Below are positions 23,043 to 31,687 of a stretch of 34,275 nucleotides of DNA, one piece after another. The position numbers and the translations under genes were made by a program. Position 1 is the first letter of the stretch. The number at the start of each line of letters is the position of its first letter. The notes under the pieces were generated by a model that saw only the letters and a list, made by a program, of their open reading frames with translations, ran no database searches and was not told the DNA's origin. Source of the stretch: Puniceicoccales bacterium Verruco_02 (GTDB taxonomy: Bacteria; Verrucomicrobiota; Verrucomicrobiia; Opitutales; Oceanipulchritudinaceae). The stretch lies in the NCBI GenBank assembly GCA_001604585.1, contig LVBW01000065.1, positions 1 through 34,275 on the forward strand, given 5' to 3'.

Positions 23043-25688
23043 CTAGATACCGGCAATCGGTCCGATGGAGACCAAGCGCAGGCGCGGCTGTGAGCACTTG
23101 CGGGATTCTTCAAGGTCCAAATGAAACACAATTGACCAGTCGTTAAGCTCGTCAGTGTCCACCAGGACCTGTTCCACCCTCAAGCCTTCAAGCATTGCTT
23201 CGTCTTCGAAACGCGTGTTTATAGCGGCGCGCGCGGCCGGGTCCAGTCTCAGAGCCTCGTGCTCGTCCCAGTACGGATCAAAAGCCTTTTCAAGAGCCAT
23301 ACCATGCCACTCAAAAGGCCCCCGCCCATCGTTCATGGCAAACGCATCTGCAATGCCCAATGGCGGTGGCGCAGCATCTTCCAAGGGTCTGCCGGTCAAC
23401 TCGGCAAGTTCCTCGGCAGCGTCCCTGTACTGTCCAAGCGACAAGGGGCGAAGGAAGCGGAATATCGCTGCCCTGACGGCGCGCTCCAGCTCTCCACGGT
23501 TACGCGTAATATCGTGCGGCTTGATGGGAAGGGCATCCGACCTGCCCTCAGAGGCCACGTATTCAGGATTACGGATAAGCTCCCACTCATCGAGCAGGCT
23601 GGAGTCTGTGCCACGCACCATCTGGCCGAAGTACAGGATAATCTCCTCTATCTCCTCGTTCCAGAAAGAATCCGGCACTGTTTGCGACAGGGTTTTGTAA
23701 ACGCCCGAAAGATGTCGCAACAAGAGTCCTTCGGCCCTCTCTAGACCATACATTCGGATATAGTCCTGAAAGCTCATATACCGCTCGTACATCTCCAAGC
23801 CTATGCTCTTGGGCTGGATGTTCTCCTGCCCAACCCAGGGATGCACAGCAGCGAACTCGTTGAATACGTTATATATCCAGTCGCGGTAGGGCTTGGGGTG
23901 CTCCACGTCCTGCAAACGCTCCATGCGCTCCTCGTATTCCACGCCCTCGGCCTTCATCTCGGCCACCATGCGCTCCTTGAGCTTGTTGATCTGCGCGTAA
24001 AGAATGACCTGCGGGTTCTCCAGCACGGCCTCGACAAGGGCCAGCACCATGCGTGCGTATTCGGGATTGGCTTGATCAAGCCTCGCCACAGTATCGACAA
24101 GGAACAACGAAAGCTGCTGATTGAGGGAGAAATCGTCCTGAAGCTCGACGTTTACGCGCAGCGGACTCTTGTCCCGCTTCTCGCGAGGCAGAATCTCCAC
24201 AATGCCGCGCTCCAGCATGGAGCGGAAAAGCTGCATCGCGCGGCGGCGGTGAGCTCGTTTGGCAGCGTCTGTATCGTGGCAGTCGCGGATGAGCTGTTTC
24301 ATCGCGCGACACCCATCCTCGGGACGACTGAGCACATTAAGCAGCATCCCGTGACTTACGCTGAATGAGCTTGTAAGAGGCTCCGGCGGGGATTCCATCA
24401 GCTTCTGAAAAGTCTTCTCGTCCCACACAATCGCACCCTTTTCGGGCTGTGCGCGGTGGAACTTGCCCGCTTTTTTCGGGTTCTCGGCCGCCTTGCGCTC
24501 CATCTTGCGGTTCTCGATTACATGCTCCGGGGCTTGGGCAATGACGTATCCGACATCATCAAAGCCCTTGCGCCCTGCCCGGCCCGAAATCTGGTGAAAG
24601 TCCCGCACCGGCAGCACGCGCATCTTTGCCCCGTCGAACTTGGCAAGGCTCGTGAAGAGCACCGTGCGTATGGGCACGTTAACGCCCACGCCCAAAGTAT
24701 CCGTGCCGCAAATCACCTTCAGCAGGTTATCCTGTGCCAGCTTCTCAACGAGGATGCGGTATTTGGGCAACATGCCGGCATGATGCACGCCAATTCCCGC
24801 GCGAAGATACTTCTTGATGTCTTTGCCGAATGGACTGTTGAAGTTCACCTTGGAAAGCCTCTCCGAGAGCCTCTCCTTCTCTGGCCCCGTGCAGAAGTTA
24901 AGGCTCAACAGGTTCTGGGCCGTCTGCGTGGCGCTGTTCTGGGTGAAATGAACAAGGTAGGCCGGGAGGCGTTTCTGTTCCTTCAAGCTCATCACAACCT
25001 CGTCCAAAGCCTCTTCGCTGTAAGAGAATTCCAAGGGTACGGGGCGCTCGGCCGTCCATACAGGCGTTGTCGGCACCCCGGTAAGACGGGTAAGCTCTTT
25101 TTCAAAGAACTCGGTATCGCCCAGCGTTGCAGAAATGAGCAGGAACCTTGCCTTGGGCAAAGTGAGCAAAGGAGCCTGCCAGGCAACACCACGCTCGCGA
25201 TCGCTGTAGTAGTGGAACTCGTCCATGATCACATCGTCCACGTGGGCGAATTCGCCATCTCGCAGGGCGATATTGGCCAGGATTTCTGCCGTGCAGCAGA
25301 TTATTGGCGCGCCGTGGTTCACTGTGGCGTCACCGGTGGACATCCCCACGTTCTCCGGCCCAAAGTCCCGACAAAGGGACAGGAATTTCTCGTTCACGAG
25401 GGCTTTTATCGGGCAGGTGTAGTAAGAGCGCCTGCCTTCGCAGAGGCTCTTGTAATGCATTGCTGCGGCTACGAGCGACTTGCCCGAACCTGTGGGCGTT
25501 TTCAGGATGACGTTGTTACCGGCCAGCAGCTCCAGAATGGCCTCTTCCTGAGCCGGGTACAGCTCCAAGCCCTTGGCTTGGACGTACGCAAGGAAGCCGT
25601 CAAGAATCGTGTCCGCATTCACAAGGCCAGCGACTGGGGCAAGAGGACGAACGGGCATGGTTACGGGGTGGACATGTTCCTGAGACAT
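23043..25688 (-). CDS. DEAD/DEAH-box (Ski2-like) RNA helicase with C-terminal DUF3516
   Basis: An 881-residue superfamily-2 helicase. Motifs in order: Q-motif YPAQ (44-47), Walker A TPTGSGKS (64-71), DEFH (156-159), SAT (186-188), and motif [14 protein letters not shown] (366-377). The rest of the protein (about 430-881) matches the DUF3516 extension of this helicase group, which is best known from actinobacteria. It probably unwinds RNA or remodels RNP, but the physiological role is unknown. No signal peptide. ATG 25688 starts 125 bases from the divergent GH27 gene; Met11 (25658) is an alternative. The C-terminal end ([11 protein letters not shown]) is intact. Confidence 0.92.
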   Translation of the reverse strand: MSQEHVHPVTMPVRPLAPVAGLVNADTILDGFLAYVQAKGLELYPAQEEAILELLAGNNVILKTPTGSGKSLVAAAMHYKSLCEGRRSYYTCPIKALVNEKFLSLCRDFGPENVGMSTGDATVNHGAPIICCTAEILANIALRDGEFAHVDDVIMDEFHYYSDRERGVAWQAPLLTLPKARFLLISATLGDTEFFEKELTRLTGVPTTPVWTAERPVPLEFSYSEEALDEVVMSLKEQKRLPAYLVHFTQNSATQTAQNLLSLNFCTGPEKERLSERLSKVNFNSPFGKDIKKYLRAGIGVHHAGMLPKYRILVEKLAQDNLLKVICGTDTLGVGVNVPIRTVLFTSLAKFDGAKMRVLPVRDFHQISGRAGRKGFDDVGYVIAQAPEHVIENRKMERKAAENPKKAGKFHRAQPEKGAIVWDEKTFQKLMESPPEPLTSSFSVSHGMLLNVLSRPEDGCRAMKQLIRDCHDTDAAKRAHRRRAMQLFRSMLERGIVEILPREKRDKSPLRVNVELQDDFSLNQQLSLFLVDTVARLDQANPEYARMVLALVEAVLENPQVILYAQINKLKERMVAEMKAEGVEYEERMERLQDVEHPKPYRDWIYNVFNEFAAVHPWVGQENIQPKSIGLEMYERYMSFQDYIRMYGLERAEGLLLRHLSGVYKTLSQTVPDSFWNEEIEEIILYFGQMVRGTDSSLLDEWELIRNPEYVASEGRSDALPIKPHDITRNRGELERAVRAAIFRFLRPLSLGQYRDAAEELAELTGRPLEDAAPPPLGIADAFAMNDGRGPFEWHGMALEKAFDPYWDEHEALRLDPAARAAINTRFEDEAMLEGLRVEQVLVDTDELNDWSIVFHLDLEESRKCSQPRLRLVSIGPIAGI

Positions 25689-25813
25689 TCAGGCAATGAT
25701 GCCTCATGGTATGCCCTTTGGTCAAGGTTGGCAGCCCCCTCCGCTTGATAGCGTGTACAGCAAGAGGCGAGCCTTGCGATTGACTGGGAAATGTGTACCA
25801 ACTTCAACGAAAA

Positions 25814-27613
25814 ATGAAATCACCCCTCCTCCGCCACGTTGCCTTCTTCACCTCCATCGCCTGCCCCACATTCGTAGCCGCATCCGGGACCGGGACAGCA
25901 GACGCCCTTCCAGCCTTCCTTAGCTGGGCGCCCAGCCCGCCGATGGGCTGGAACAGTTGGGACTGCTTTGCGACTACAGTCACAGAGGCCCAGACCAAGG
26001 AACAGGCCGACTTCATGTCAGCCAAACTGAAGGTGCATGGCTGGCAGTACATCGTCGTGGACATACAATGGTATGAACCCGATGCAAAAGATCACGCATA
26101 CCGTGATAACGCCGTTCTTACGATGGACTCATTCGGTCGCCTTCAGCCAGCGCCCAATCGCTTCCCCTCCTCTGCCGACGGCAGCGGCTTCCGCCACCTT
26201 GCGGACTATGTTCACAGCCTCGGGCTGAAGTTCGGAATACACCTGATGCGCGGCATACCAAGACAGGCCGTTGAGCGGAATTTGCCCATACTCGGCACAA
26301 GCTTCCATGCACAGGACATCGCCGACAAGGAGCACTTTTGTCCGTGGAACCCCGACATGTACGGCGTAGATATGAGTAAGCCGGGCGCGCAGGAATACTA
26401 CGACTCTGTGTTTGCCCTGATAGCGGAATGGGGGGTGGACTTTGTAAAAGTCGATGACCTCAGTCGTCCCTATTTTCAGAATCAGCCCGAAGTCGAGGCC
26501 ATACGCCGCGCCATCGACAAGACTGGCCGCCCAATAGTCCTCAGCCTTTCACCCGGAGCCACCGATATACGCGCAGCCGAGCACGTTGCCCTTCATGCCA
26601 ACATGTGGCGCATAAGCGACGACTTCTGGGATCGCTGGCTCGCGCTCAAGGAGCAGTTCTGGAGGCTGGCCCGCTGGAACCTGCCTCGTCAGCCCGGCGC
26701 CTGGCCGGACGCAGACATGCTCCCACTTGGCACACTTGTAATGGGTACGCGAATGACGCGCTTCACGCAGGATGAGCAGATTACGATGATGACGCTCTGG
26801 TCGATCAGCCGCTCTCCCTTGATGCATGGCGGCGACATGAGCAAGACCGATTCTTTCACCCTTTCCCTCCTTACCAACGACGAGGTGCTGGCCGTCAATC
26901 AACACAGTAGCAACAACAAACAGTTATTTGATCGCGATGGACTGGTGGCATGGACTGCGACAGATCCCGCAAGCGGAGACACATACCTTGCTCTCTTCAA
27001 TGCACGTGACCGCGTTCCTCTGACCAAGGAGAATGCAAGCCAGTTTGCGTCGCTCGTAACGGCAGACCCTGCAAGCCATGCCAGAATTGAAATCGACCTC
27101 AGCGGCGGCAGTAAGCTATTCTTCGTTGCCGAGCCGCTTGCCGAGTCGGACGCGTTTACGCAAGTTTTCTGGGAATCGCCAACGCTCAGCCTGGCGGACG
27201 GCAGCGTGGTAAATCTCCTGTCCCTGCCTTGGGCAAGCGCAGATGCGCAGTGGGACTCGGCATCGCTTGTAAAGGATGCCGACGGGAAGCCATATCGCCT
27301 TAACGCGCTGGCTCCGGCCGTGATTGAATACGCTCTGCCTGAGGGCGCGCAGCGCCTTGTTGCAAAGGCCGGCGTGGATGCAAGCGCCGCCGGACATATG
27401 CGCATTTTTACCGTCGTTGGGAATGCCAACAACGAAGACAATGGACCGGGATTGCCGGTGGAGGTGAACCTTGCCGAAATTGTCGGTGGAAAGGCGGTCC
27501 GGATACGGGAACTCTGGACAGGGGAAAACCTTGGTGAACACAGTGGCGTGTTTTCGCCAATAGTCCCATTCCACGGCGCAAAGCTGTACAGGCTGACCCC
27601 GCTAAACCCCTAG
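25814..27613 (+). CDS. GH27 alpha-galactosidase-like enzyme, exported
   Basis: A 599-residue exported glycosidase. The signal peptide (about 1-24) is followed by the GH27 opening PPMGWNSWDCF (42-52). The nucleophile should be Asp214 in DFVKVDD and the acid/base one of Asp269/Asp270 in WRISDDFWD; DIQWYEP (83-89) and PGAWPDADML (294-303) are further family blocks. A C-terminal beta-sandwich completes the fold. It would remove terminal alpha-galactosyl groups, but GH27 includes other specificities (for example N-acetylgalactosaminidase or beta-L-arabinopyranosidase) and the sequence alone does not decide. ATG 25814 gives a clean signal peptide; 25793 adds seven residues. Stand-alone, apart from the xylan cluster, with its stop codon overlapping that of the exonuclease gene on the other strand. 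Confidence 0.92.
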   Translation: MKSPLLRHVAFFTSIACPTFVAASGTGTADALPAFLSWAPSPPMGWNSWDCFATTVTEAQTKEQADFMSAKLKVHGWQYIVVDIQWYEPDAKDHAYRDNAVLTMDSFGRLQPAPNRFPSSADGSGFRHLADYVHSLGLKFGIHLMRGIPRQAVERNLPILGTSFHAQDIADKEHFCPWNPDMYGVDMSKPGAQEYYDSVFALIAEWGVDFVKVDDLSRPYFQNQPEVEAIRRAIDKTGRPIVLSLSPGATDIRAAEHVALHANMWRISDDFWDRWLALKEQFWRLARWNLPRQPGAWPDADMLPLGTLVMGTRMTRFTQDEQITMMTLWSISRSPLMHGGDMSKTDSFTLSLLTNDEVLAVNQHSSNNKQLFDRDGLVAWTATDPASGDTYLALFNARDRVPLTKENASQFASLVTADPASHARIEIDLSGGSKLFFVAEPLAESDAFTQVFWESPTLSLADGSVVNLLSLPWASADAQWDSASLVKDADGKPYRLNALAPAVIEYALPEGAQRLVAKAGVDASAAGHMRIFTVVGNANNEDNGPGLPVEVNLAEIVGGKAVRIRELWTGENLGEHSGVFSPIVPFHGAKLYRLTPLNP

Positions 27614-28470
27614 CCTCTGCGCCGGAGCATTAGTTCCTTAAGCTCATCCCAGCGGGCAAGGTAACGCTTAAGGTGTTCCTTTCCCGCCGCGATCTCGCGC
27701 TCAATCAGCTCGCGTACAGCCATCTGCTCCAGCTCGTATGCCCGGTCGTCCAATAGACCGGCAAAGTGCGCTGTACGCGCCCATAGCAAATGGGTGGTCA
27801 GGGCGTCGAACTCGTTGTAATTGACAATATCCGTCAGTCGCCCCGCAAGCCATAGCTGCCAGACATTGCCGCCGTTAACGTCAATCTTGCCCGGAATGCC
27901 GCAAATAGTCGCTATCTCGTCAAGACGTGGCATAGCGCCCCAGCGCCCCATACCGATTATCTGGCCAAGGTCGATGCTGCCGTCGCTCGAGCTGGCAAAG
28001 TAGTCCATGCCCAGCCAGGGCTTCTCCGGGCGCTCGGCAAAGCCGTGGCTATCCAGCCCGTGGGCAATGGCCCTCTGTACGATTATTGGAATGTCGGAAT
28101 TGTTGGAATTGTAGCCGACAAGCTGCGGATGATTCGCCCCAACCGCCTTAAGGAAATTCTCAAGTATGTAACGCTCCGTCCACTTGGGGTCGGCAGGGTC
28201 CGAGGGCAGGCTAACGAGCTTAAGCTCCGGGCCTTTTCTCCCGGCTTCGCGCAGTACCCCACAAATGGACACTACGCGGCAGAGCGCGGTCTTGACAAAG
28301 GGGCGCGGCTTATCAGGCGTTGCTCCGGCGTCGCCCCACATGGCGCAAAAACTCTCCTCGTAACTGAAGGGCGGGTTGTGCTCCACATTGAATAGTAGTT
28401 CGCCACTTAGTGGGTCCGGCACCCATTCGACGTCAAAGGAGAAGACCTTTTCGGCAATGCTCTTGAACAT
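27610..28470 (-). CDS. PolB-like 3'-5' exonuclease (DEDDy type)
   Basis: A 286-residue nuclease-like protein resembling the exonuclease domain of family-B DNA polymerases (PF10108 group). Exo I FDVEW gives Asp13 and Glu15, Exo II GYNSNNSDIP gives Asp126, and Exo III YNEFD gives Tyr218 and Asp222, so the full DEDDy set is present and the enzyme should be active. It lacks a polymerase domain. ATG 28470 starts one residue run before the family-typical beginning; an upstream ATG at 28533 adds 21 unlikely residues. Its stop shares the palindrome CTAG (27610-27613) with the GH27 stop. Substrate is unknown; downstream of radC copy two on the same strand. Confidence 0.88.
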   Translation of the reverse strand: MFKSIAEKVFSFDVEWVPDPLSGELLFNVEHNPPFSYEESFCAMWGDAGATPDKPRPFVKTALCRVVSICGVLREAGRKGPELKLVSLPSDPADPKWTERYILENFLKAVGANHPQLVGYNSNNSDIPIIVQRAIAHGLDSHGFAERPEKPWLGMDYFASSSDGSIDLGQIIGMGRWGAMPRLDEIATICGIPGKIDVNGGNVWQLWLAGRLTDIVNYNEFDALTTHLLWARTAHFAGLLDDRAYELEQMAVRELIEREIAAGKEHLKRYLARWDELKELMLRRRG

Positions 28471-28545
28471 GGATACAAGCTTTCCAGATTTGCCCCTACT
28501 GTTCAACACGGCAGGATGAGAATTACGCCCCACCCTTCCCGGCTG

Positions 28546-29319
28546 CTACTTTCCGTAAGGGGCCTGACCCGGCTCGGCTGCCATGCCCCAGAACGACACT
28601 CCGCCCCCGCCCAAGGGCGTGTCAAAGAGACCCTGTTCTCTCATGCTAAGCACTTGGTCGTCAACGACGAGCACATGATCGCACAGCTCGATTTCCAAGG
28701 CCTCAGCCGCAGCGCGTGCCGCACGGGTAAGCTCTATGTCGGCATCGCTGAACCTTGCTGCCCCGCCCGGATGGTTGTGTGCCAGAATGAGAAAGCGCGA
28801 CCCTCTACGCAGGGCGCTTTCCAGCATTTTGCGCGGCGCAAGGTTCACCTGATCCACAGTCCCGCTTTCAAGCCTTTCCACTCCCTGAGGTAATAGCCTG
28901 CGCCCGGAGTCAAGGTGTATCAGCTCCACACACTCGTTCTTCATGCCTGCAAAGCGAAGACGCAGGAAGCTCTCCACGCCCCAACCGCTATTGAGTGGCT
29001 CACGCCCTTCCAAGCCCTGTTGAAGATACAGGGAAGCAGACTCGCGGATTATGCGAAGGGCGATGGGGGCCACACTGCCGATCCCGTCCACCGAGCGAAG
29101 CTCTTCTGGCGAGGCGTCGAGCACTGCACGCAGAGAGCCGAACTTTTCGAGCAGGCGTTTTGCCGGCATTTTGACATCATGCCGTGGAATGCAGAGCGTA
29201 AGCAGAAGTTCAAGCACCTCGTGGGGGGCAAACGCGGTAAAGCCAGCCCGCTCGAATCTCTCGCGTAATCTCGCCCGGTGCCCTTCCGCCCCGGCTGGAA
29301 CTGACCTTTCGCCTTTCAA
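28546..29319 (-). CDS. radC: RadC-family JAB/MPN protein (second copy, divergent)
   Basis: A 257-residue RadC protein distinct from the copy at 21802-22536. An N-terminal helical region (about 15-100) includes an HhH-like segment (DGIGSVAPIALRII), followed by the JAB domain with HNHPGGAARFSDAD (181-194) and ligands His181, His183, Asp194. The usual Pro before the Ser is Phe190. The start is a TTG at 29319: an in-frame TAG lies two codons upstream and no ATG or GTG precedes the conserved region. It has an additional C-terminal tail rich in Gly/Pro. A hairpin in its leader region (29333-29371) may affect expression. The gap to the exonuclease gene is 75 bases and both may be co-transcribed. Confidence 0.87.
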   Translation of the reverse strand: MKGERSVPAGAEGHRARLRERFERAGFTAFAPHEVLELLLTLCIPRHDVKMPAKRLLEKFGSLRAVLDASPEELRSVDGIGSVAPIALRIIRESASLYLQQGLEGREPLNSGWGVESFLRLRFAGMKNECVELIHLDSGRRLLPQGVERLESGTVDQVNLAPRKMLESALRRGSRFLILAHNHPGGAARFSDADIELTRAARAAAEALEIELCDHVLVVDDQVLSMREQGLFDTPLGGGGVSFWGMAAEPGQAPYGK

Positions 29320-29332
29320 CGGCTAGCGATAT

Positions 29333-29371
29333 TGTCCGCTGTTCCTTCGCAAGTGAAGGAAAACCCGGACA
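29333..29371. repeat. Two-part stem-loop just upstream of the second radC gene
   Basis: TGTCCG (29333-29338) pairs with CGGACA (29366-29371), and inside it TTCCTTC (29342-29348) pairs with GAAGGAA (29355-29361) around a 6-base loop. It is 13 bases before the minus-strand TTG start, so it would lie in the radC leader RNA; on the plus strand it is followed by TATTTAGTTA. It could be an attenuator, a start-site occluding hairpin or a small RNA end. A smaller stem (GTCCA/TGGAC, 29389-29402) follows. Confidence 0.5.
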
Positions 29372-29432
29372 TATTTAGTTACGCTCAAGTCCAGTGATGG
29401 ACATCAATCGGGAATCGCCTTGCGAATATGGG

Positions 29433-29455
29433 AAGTATGACGGATAAGTATGACG
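29433..29455 (+). promoter_or_regulatory. 10-bp direct repeats upstream of outer-membrane protein gene, candidate activator site
   Basis: AAGTATGACG occurs at 29433-29442 and 29446-29455, starting 13 bases apart. A possible -10 hexamer TATTAA is at 29485-29490 with no recognisable -35, so a promoter needing an activator bound to the repeats is a reasonable model. The repeats are seen; the promoter is inferred. Confidence 0.4.
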
Positions 29456-29511
29456 TGGCTCGCGCTCCCACCCCCAGCCACAGGTATTAACATTACACTC
29501 CCTCAAACAGC

Positions 29512-30135
29512 ATGAATACCACCATCCGCGGCCTTCTTGCCGCCGCATGTCTCTTCGGAGCACAGCAGCTAAGTGCCGACATCTACCTTCGTGGCGGCTT
29601 GATGTATAACCAGCCGCAGGACCTGAGCGGTTCCGACGGCTTCAAGGCGGCTCTGGACAATAGCACGGCTTTCAGCCTTGCCCTTGGCTACAAACTGAGC
29701 ATCTTCCGCGTCGAAGCCGAAGGCATGATGCTGCGCAGCAGCGTGGACGACGTATCGGGCGCTGACTCGACCTGGGGCAAGGGCAAGCTAAAGAGCAGCA
29801 GCATTTTCGTTAACGGATACCTCGATGTTCCCGGCATACCCATCATCACCCCGTACGTAGGCGTCGGAGCTGGCATAGGCTGGGTGGACTTTGACGGCGA
29901 CTTCGACTTTGTCAGCGCCGACGATGTCAAGTTCAAGGAGCGAAGCACCCTGCCCGGCTATCAGGCCATGCTGGGCGTCAAGGCCAAGGTGCCCTTTACG
30001 GGGGTCAGTGCCTATGCGCAGTACCGCTATCTCCACATGAACAGGCTACGCGCCAGCAGCTCCGACTCATCTGCCCCAGTTATCGAGACAGGCGACAGCA
30101 ACATGTGGGAAATCGGCATCAGCATCACCCTGTAA
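29512..30135 (+). CDS. Outer-membrane beta-barrel protein (OmpA/OmpW-like, small)
   Basis: A 207-residue exported protein with signal peptide 1-22 (QQLSA, then DIYLRGG). The mature part is made of alternating amphipathic beta strands with typical barrel phrases (FSLALGYKLS, YVGVGAGIGWVDFD, YAQYRYLHMN, WEIGISITL) and ends in an aromatic/hydrophobic strand, consistent with an eight-stranded barrel. No OmpA peptidoglycan-binding domain follows. Function is unknown; small barrels of this kind are porin-like or structural. The gene is monocistronic, ending in a clear intrinsic terminator. Confidence 0.82.
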   Translation: MNTTIRGLLAAACLFGAQQLSADIYLRGGLMYNQPQDLSGSDGFKAALDNSTAFSLALGYKLSIFRVEAEGMMLRSSVDDVSGADSTWGKGKLKSSSIFVNGYLDVPGIPIITPYVGVGAGIGWVDFDGDFDFVSADDVKFKERSTLPGYQAMLGVKAKVPFTGVSAYAQYRYLHMNRLRASSSDSSAPVIETGDSNMWEIGISITL

Positions 30136-30154
30136 TCATCAGCTACCACGTTTT

Positions 30155-30190
30155 ACGCCCGCCACTCACGCCAGAGGCGGGCGTTTCTTA
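30155..30190 (+). terminator. Intrinsic terminator after the outer-membrane protein gene
   Basis: ACGCCCGCC (30155-30163) pairs perfectly with GGCGGGCGT (30176-30184), a 9-bp GC-rich stem with a 12-base loop, followed by TTCTTATT. It starts 20 bases after the stop codon and fits a Rho-independent terminator. Confidence 0.85.
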
Positions 30191-30253
30191 TTCCACTACG
30201 ACACGCTTGCTTGTTGCCCGACAAAGGGCTTTGCGTAAAACACTCTCTGCCAC

Positions 30254-31474
30254 ATGGGACACGATACTGACACATGTTCGGGCTGGCGCTTTGCCAAGCG
30301 CACGGACTGGAATCTGGAGGGCAACCAATTCAGTGAGCGCATGGCGGCCCTGAAGGTAGGCGGCACGCCCCTGTTGGATCTTTCCATATCCAACCCTCTG
30401 CGTTGCGGCTTTGACCTTTCAGCCTTGGATCTGGCCCATTCATTCGACCGCAAAGGGCTTTGTGACTACCAGCCCGACCCACTTGGCCTCCCATCGGCAA
30501 GGGAGGCGGTATGCCGTTACTACGCAGGACGCGGTGTTACAGTTGAGCCATCCCGTCTGCTGCTTACGCCGAGTACATCCGATGCCTACAACTACATCTT
30601 CCGCCTGCTTTGCGAGGCTGGCGACGAAGTCCTCGTGCCAGCCCCCAGCTACCCTCTGTTCAGCTACCTTGCCGACATAGCCGACATACGCCTATGTCCA
30701 TATCGGCTGAAGCGCAGCCCGGACGGACTCTGGAGTATCGACGCGGACTCGATGCTTGCCTCAATAGGCCCACGTTGCAGAGCAATCATGCTGGTTAATC
30801 CTAATAATCCCACCGGCTCCTTCATCCGCAGGGAAGACCTTAATCTCCTGACTAGAATTGCAACAGAACGCCGACTTGCCCTTATCTGTGACGAGGTGTT
30901 CGGCGACTACGTGCTGGATGCCGCTCCGGATGCTGTGGTATCCTTGGCTGGTCATGCAGTAGATGCACTTACTTTTGTTCTTAGCGGTATATCAAAGATA
31001 CTTGCCCTGCCGCAGATGAAGCTTGGCTGGATGCTGGTGCAGGGACCCAAGGGCGTGGCAGAGGATGCCATGAGACGGCTTGAAATGATTGCTGACAGCT
31101 TTCTATCCGTGGGCACTCCGGTGATGCTCGCCATGCCGGAGTGGATGAACAGTCGAGAACTGATTCAAGGGCAGATACTTGACAGGGCACGGCGAAATCT
31201 GGAATCAGCAAGCCTCGTTTTGCGCGACAAGCCTGGGCTGAAGCTCCTTCGAGTGGAGGGCGGCTGGTATGCAGTGCTACGCATGGAGGGCATCCTCAAC
31301 GAAGAGAGCTTCCTTCTCAGACTGATGGAGGAAGAGCGAGTGGCCGCCCATCCGGGCTATTTTTACGACTTTGCCGAAGGCTCCCATGCGGTGCTCAGTC
31401 TTCTATGCCCGGAAGCTGAATGGACGGAGGGGTTGCGGCGTCTTGCTTCCCTGCATGAAAGAGTGTCGTATTGA
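30254..31474 (+). CDS. PLP-dependent class I/II aminotransferase
   Basis: A 406-residue cytoplasmic enzyme of fold type I. The Schiff-base lysine is Lys248 in SGISK; Asn185 (NPNNPTG) and Asp213 (ICDEVF) contact the cofactor, and PSYPLF (131-136) is the usual substrate-loop block. At the phosphate-binding position the usual RLGW reads KLGW (Lys256), a change seen in some aminotransferase branches that keep PQMKL. The substrate amino acid cannot be told. It lies between the outer-membrane protein terminator and the arginine decarboxylase, 118 bases from the former and 213 from the latter, and seems to be its own unit. Confidence 0.9.
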   Translation: MGHDTDTCSGWRFAKRTDWNLEGNQFSERMAALKVGGTPLLDLSISNPLRCGFDLSALDLAHSFDRKGLCDYQPDPLGLPSAREAVCRYYAGRGVTVEPSRLLLTPSTSDAYNYIFRLLCEAGDEVLVPAPSYPLFSYLADIADIRLCPYRLKRSPDGLWSIDADSMLASIGPRCRAIMLVNPNNPTGSFIRREDLNLLTRIATERRLALICDEVFGDYVLDAAPDAVVSLAGHAVDALTFVLSGISKILALPQMKLGWMLVQGPKGVAEDAMRRLEMIADSFLSVGTPVMLAMPEWMNSRELIQGQILDRARRNLESASLVLRDKPGLKLLRVEGGWYAVLRMEGILNEESFLLRLMEEERVAAHPGYFYDFAEGSHAVLSLLCPEAEWTEGLRRLASLHERVSY

Positions 31475-31580
31475 CACGCGCTACTCGCAGCATATCAACC
31501 ACTTGCGCAATCCGTTCCGGACGCGTGAACTTGTAGCATTTTCTTCACTTAAAATGTTGCCTCGCTTGGGGGGCTATCCA

Positions 31581-31609
31581 TTGACAAGCAGGGGTGTGAA
31601 ACGTATGTA
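31581..31609 (+). promoter_or_regulatory. Candidate sigma-70 promoter for the arginine decarboxylase
   Basis: A perfect -35 TTGACA (31581-31586) is followed after 17 bases by TATGTA (31604-31609, 3 of 6). It would give a leader of about 70 bases before the chosen start. A second TTGACA at 31471-31476 with TATCAA after 16 bases is an alternative. Confidence 0.4.
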
Positions 31610-31687
31610 TGCGGTCCTTTTATCCGTGCATCCTGCCCTTTGGCGGATGACTGTACTGTGGCTGTTTGGATACGAGGTTTTGTCGAA

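Noticed and set aside
24456-25748. 430-codon open frame on the plus strand, antisense to the helicase
   Set aside because: The helicase on the other strand has full motifs; this frame has no recognisable domain and reflects codon bias of the real gene.
31475-31530. CACGCG/CGCGTG inverted pair after the aminotransferase gene
   Set aside because: Arms are only 6 bases and more than 40 apart, so chance is likely.
31640-31687. TTG start adding 16 residues to the arginine decarboxylase
   Set aside because: ATG 31688 gives a family-like beginning with a GAGG upstream.
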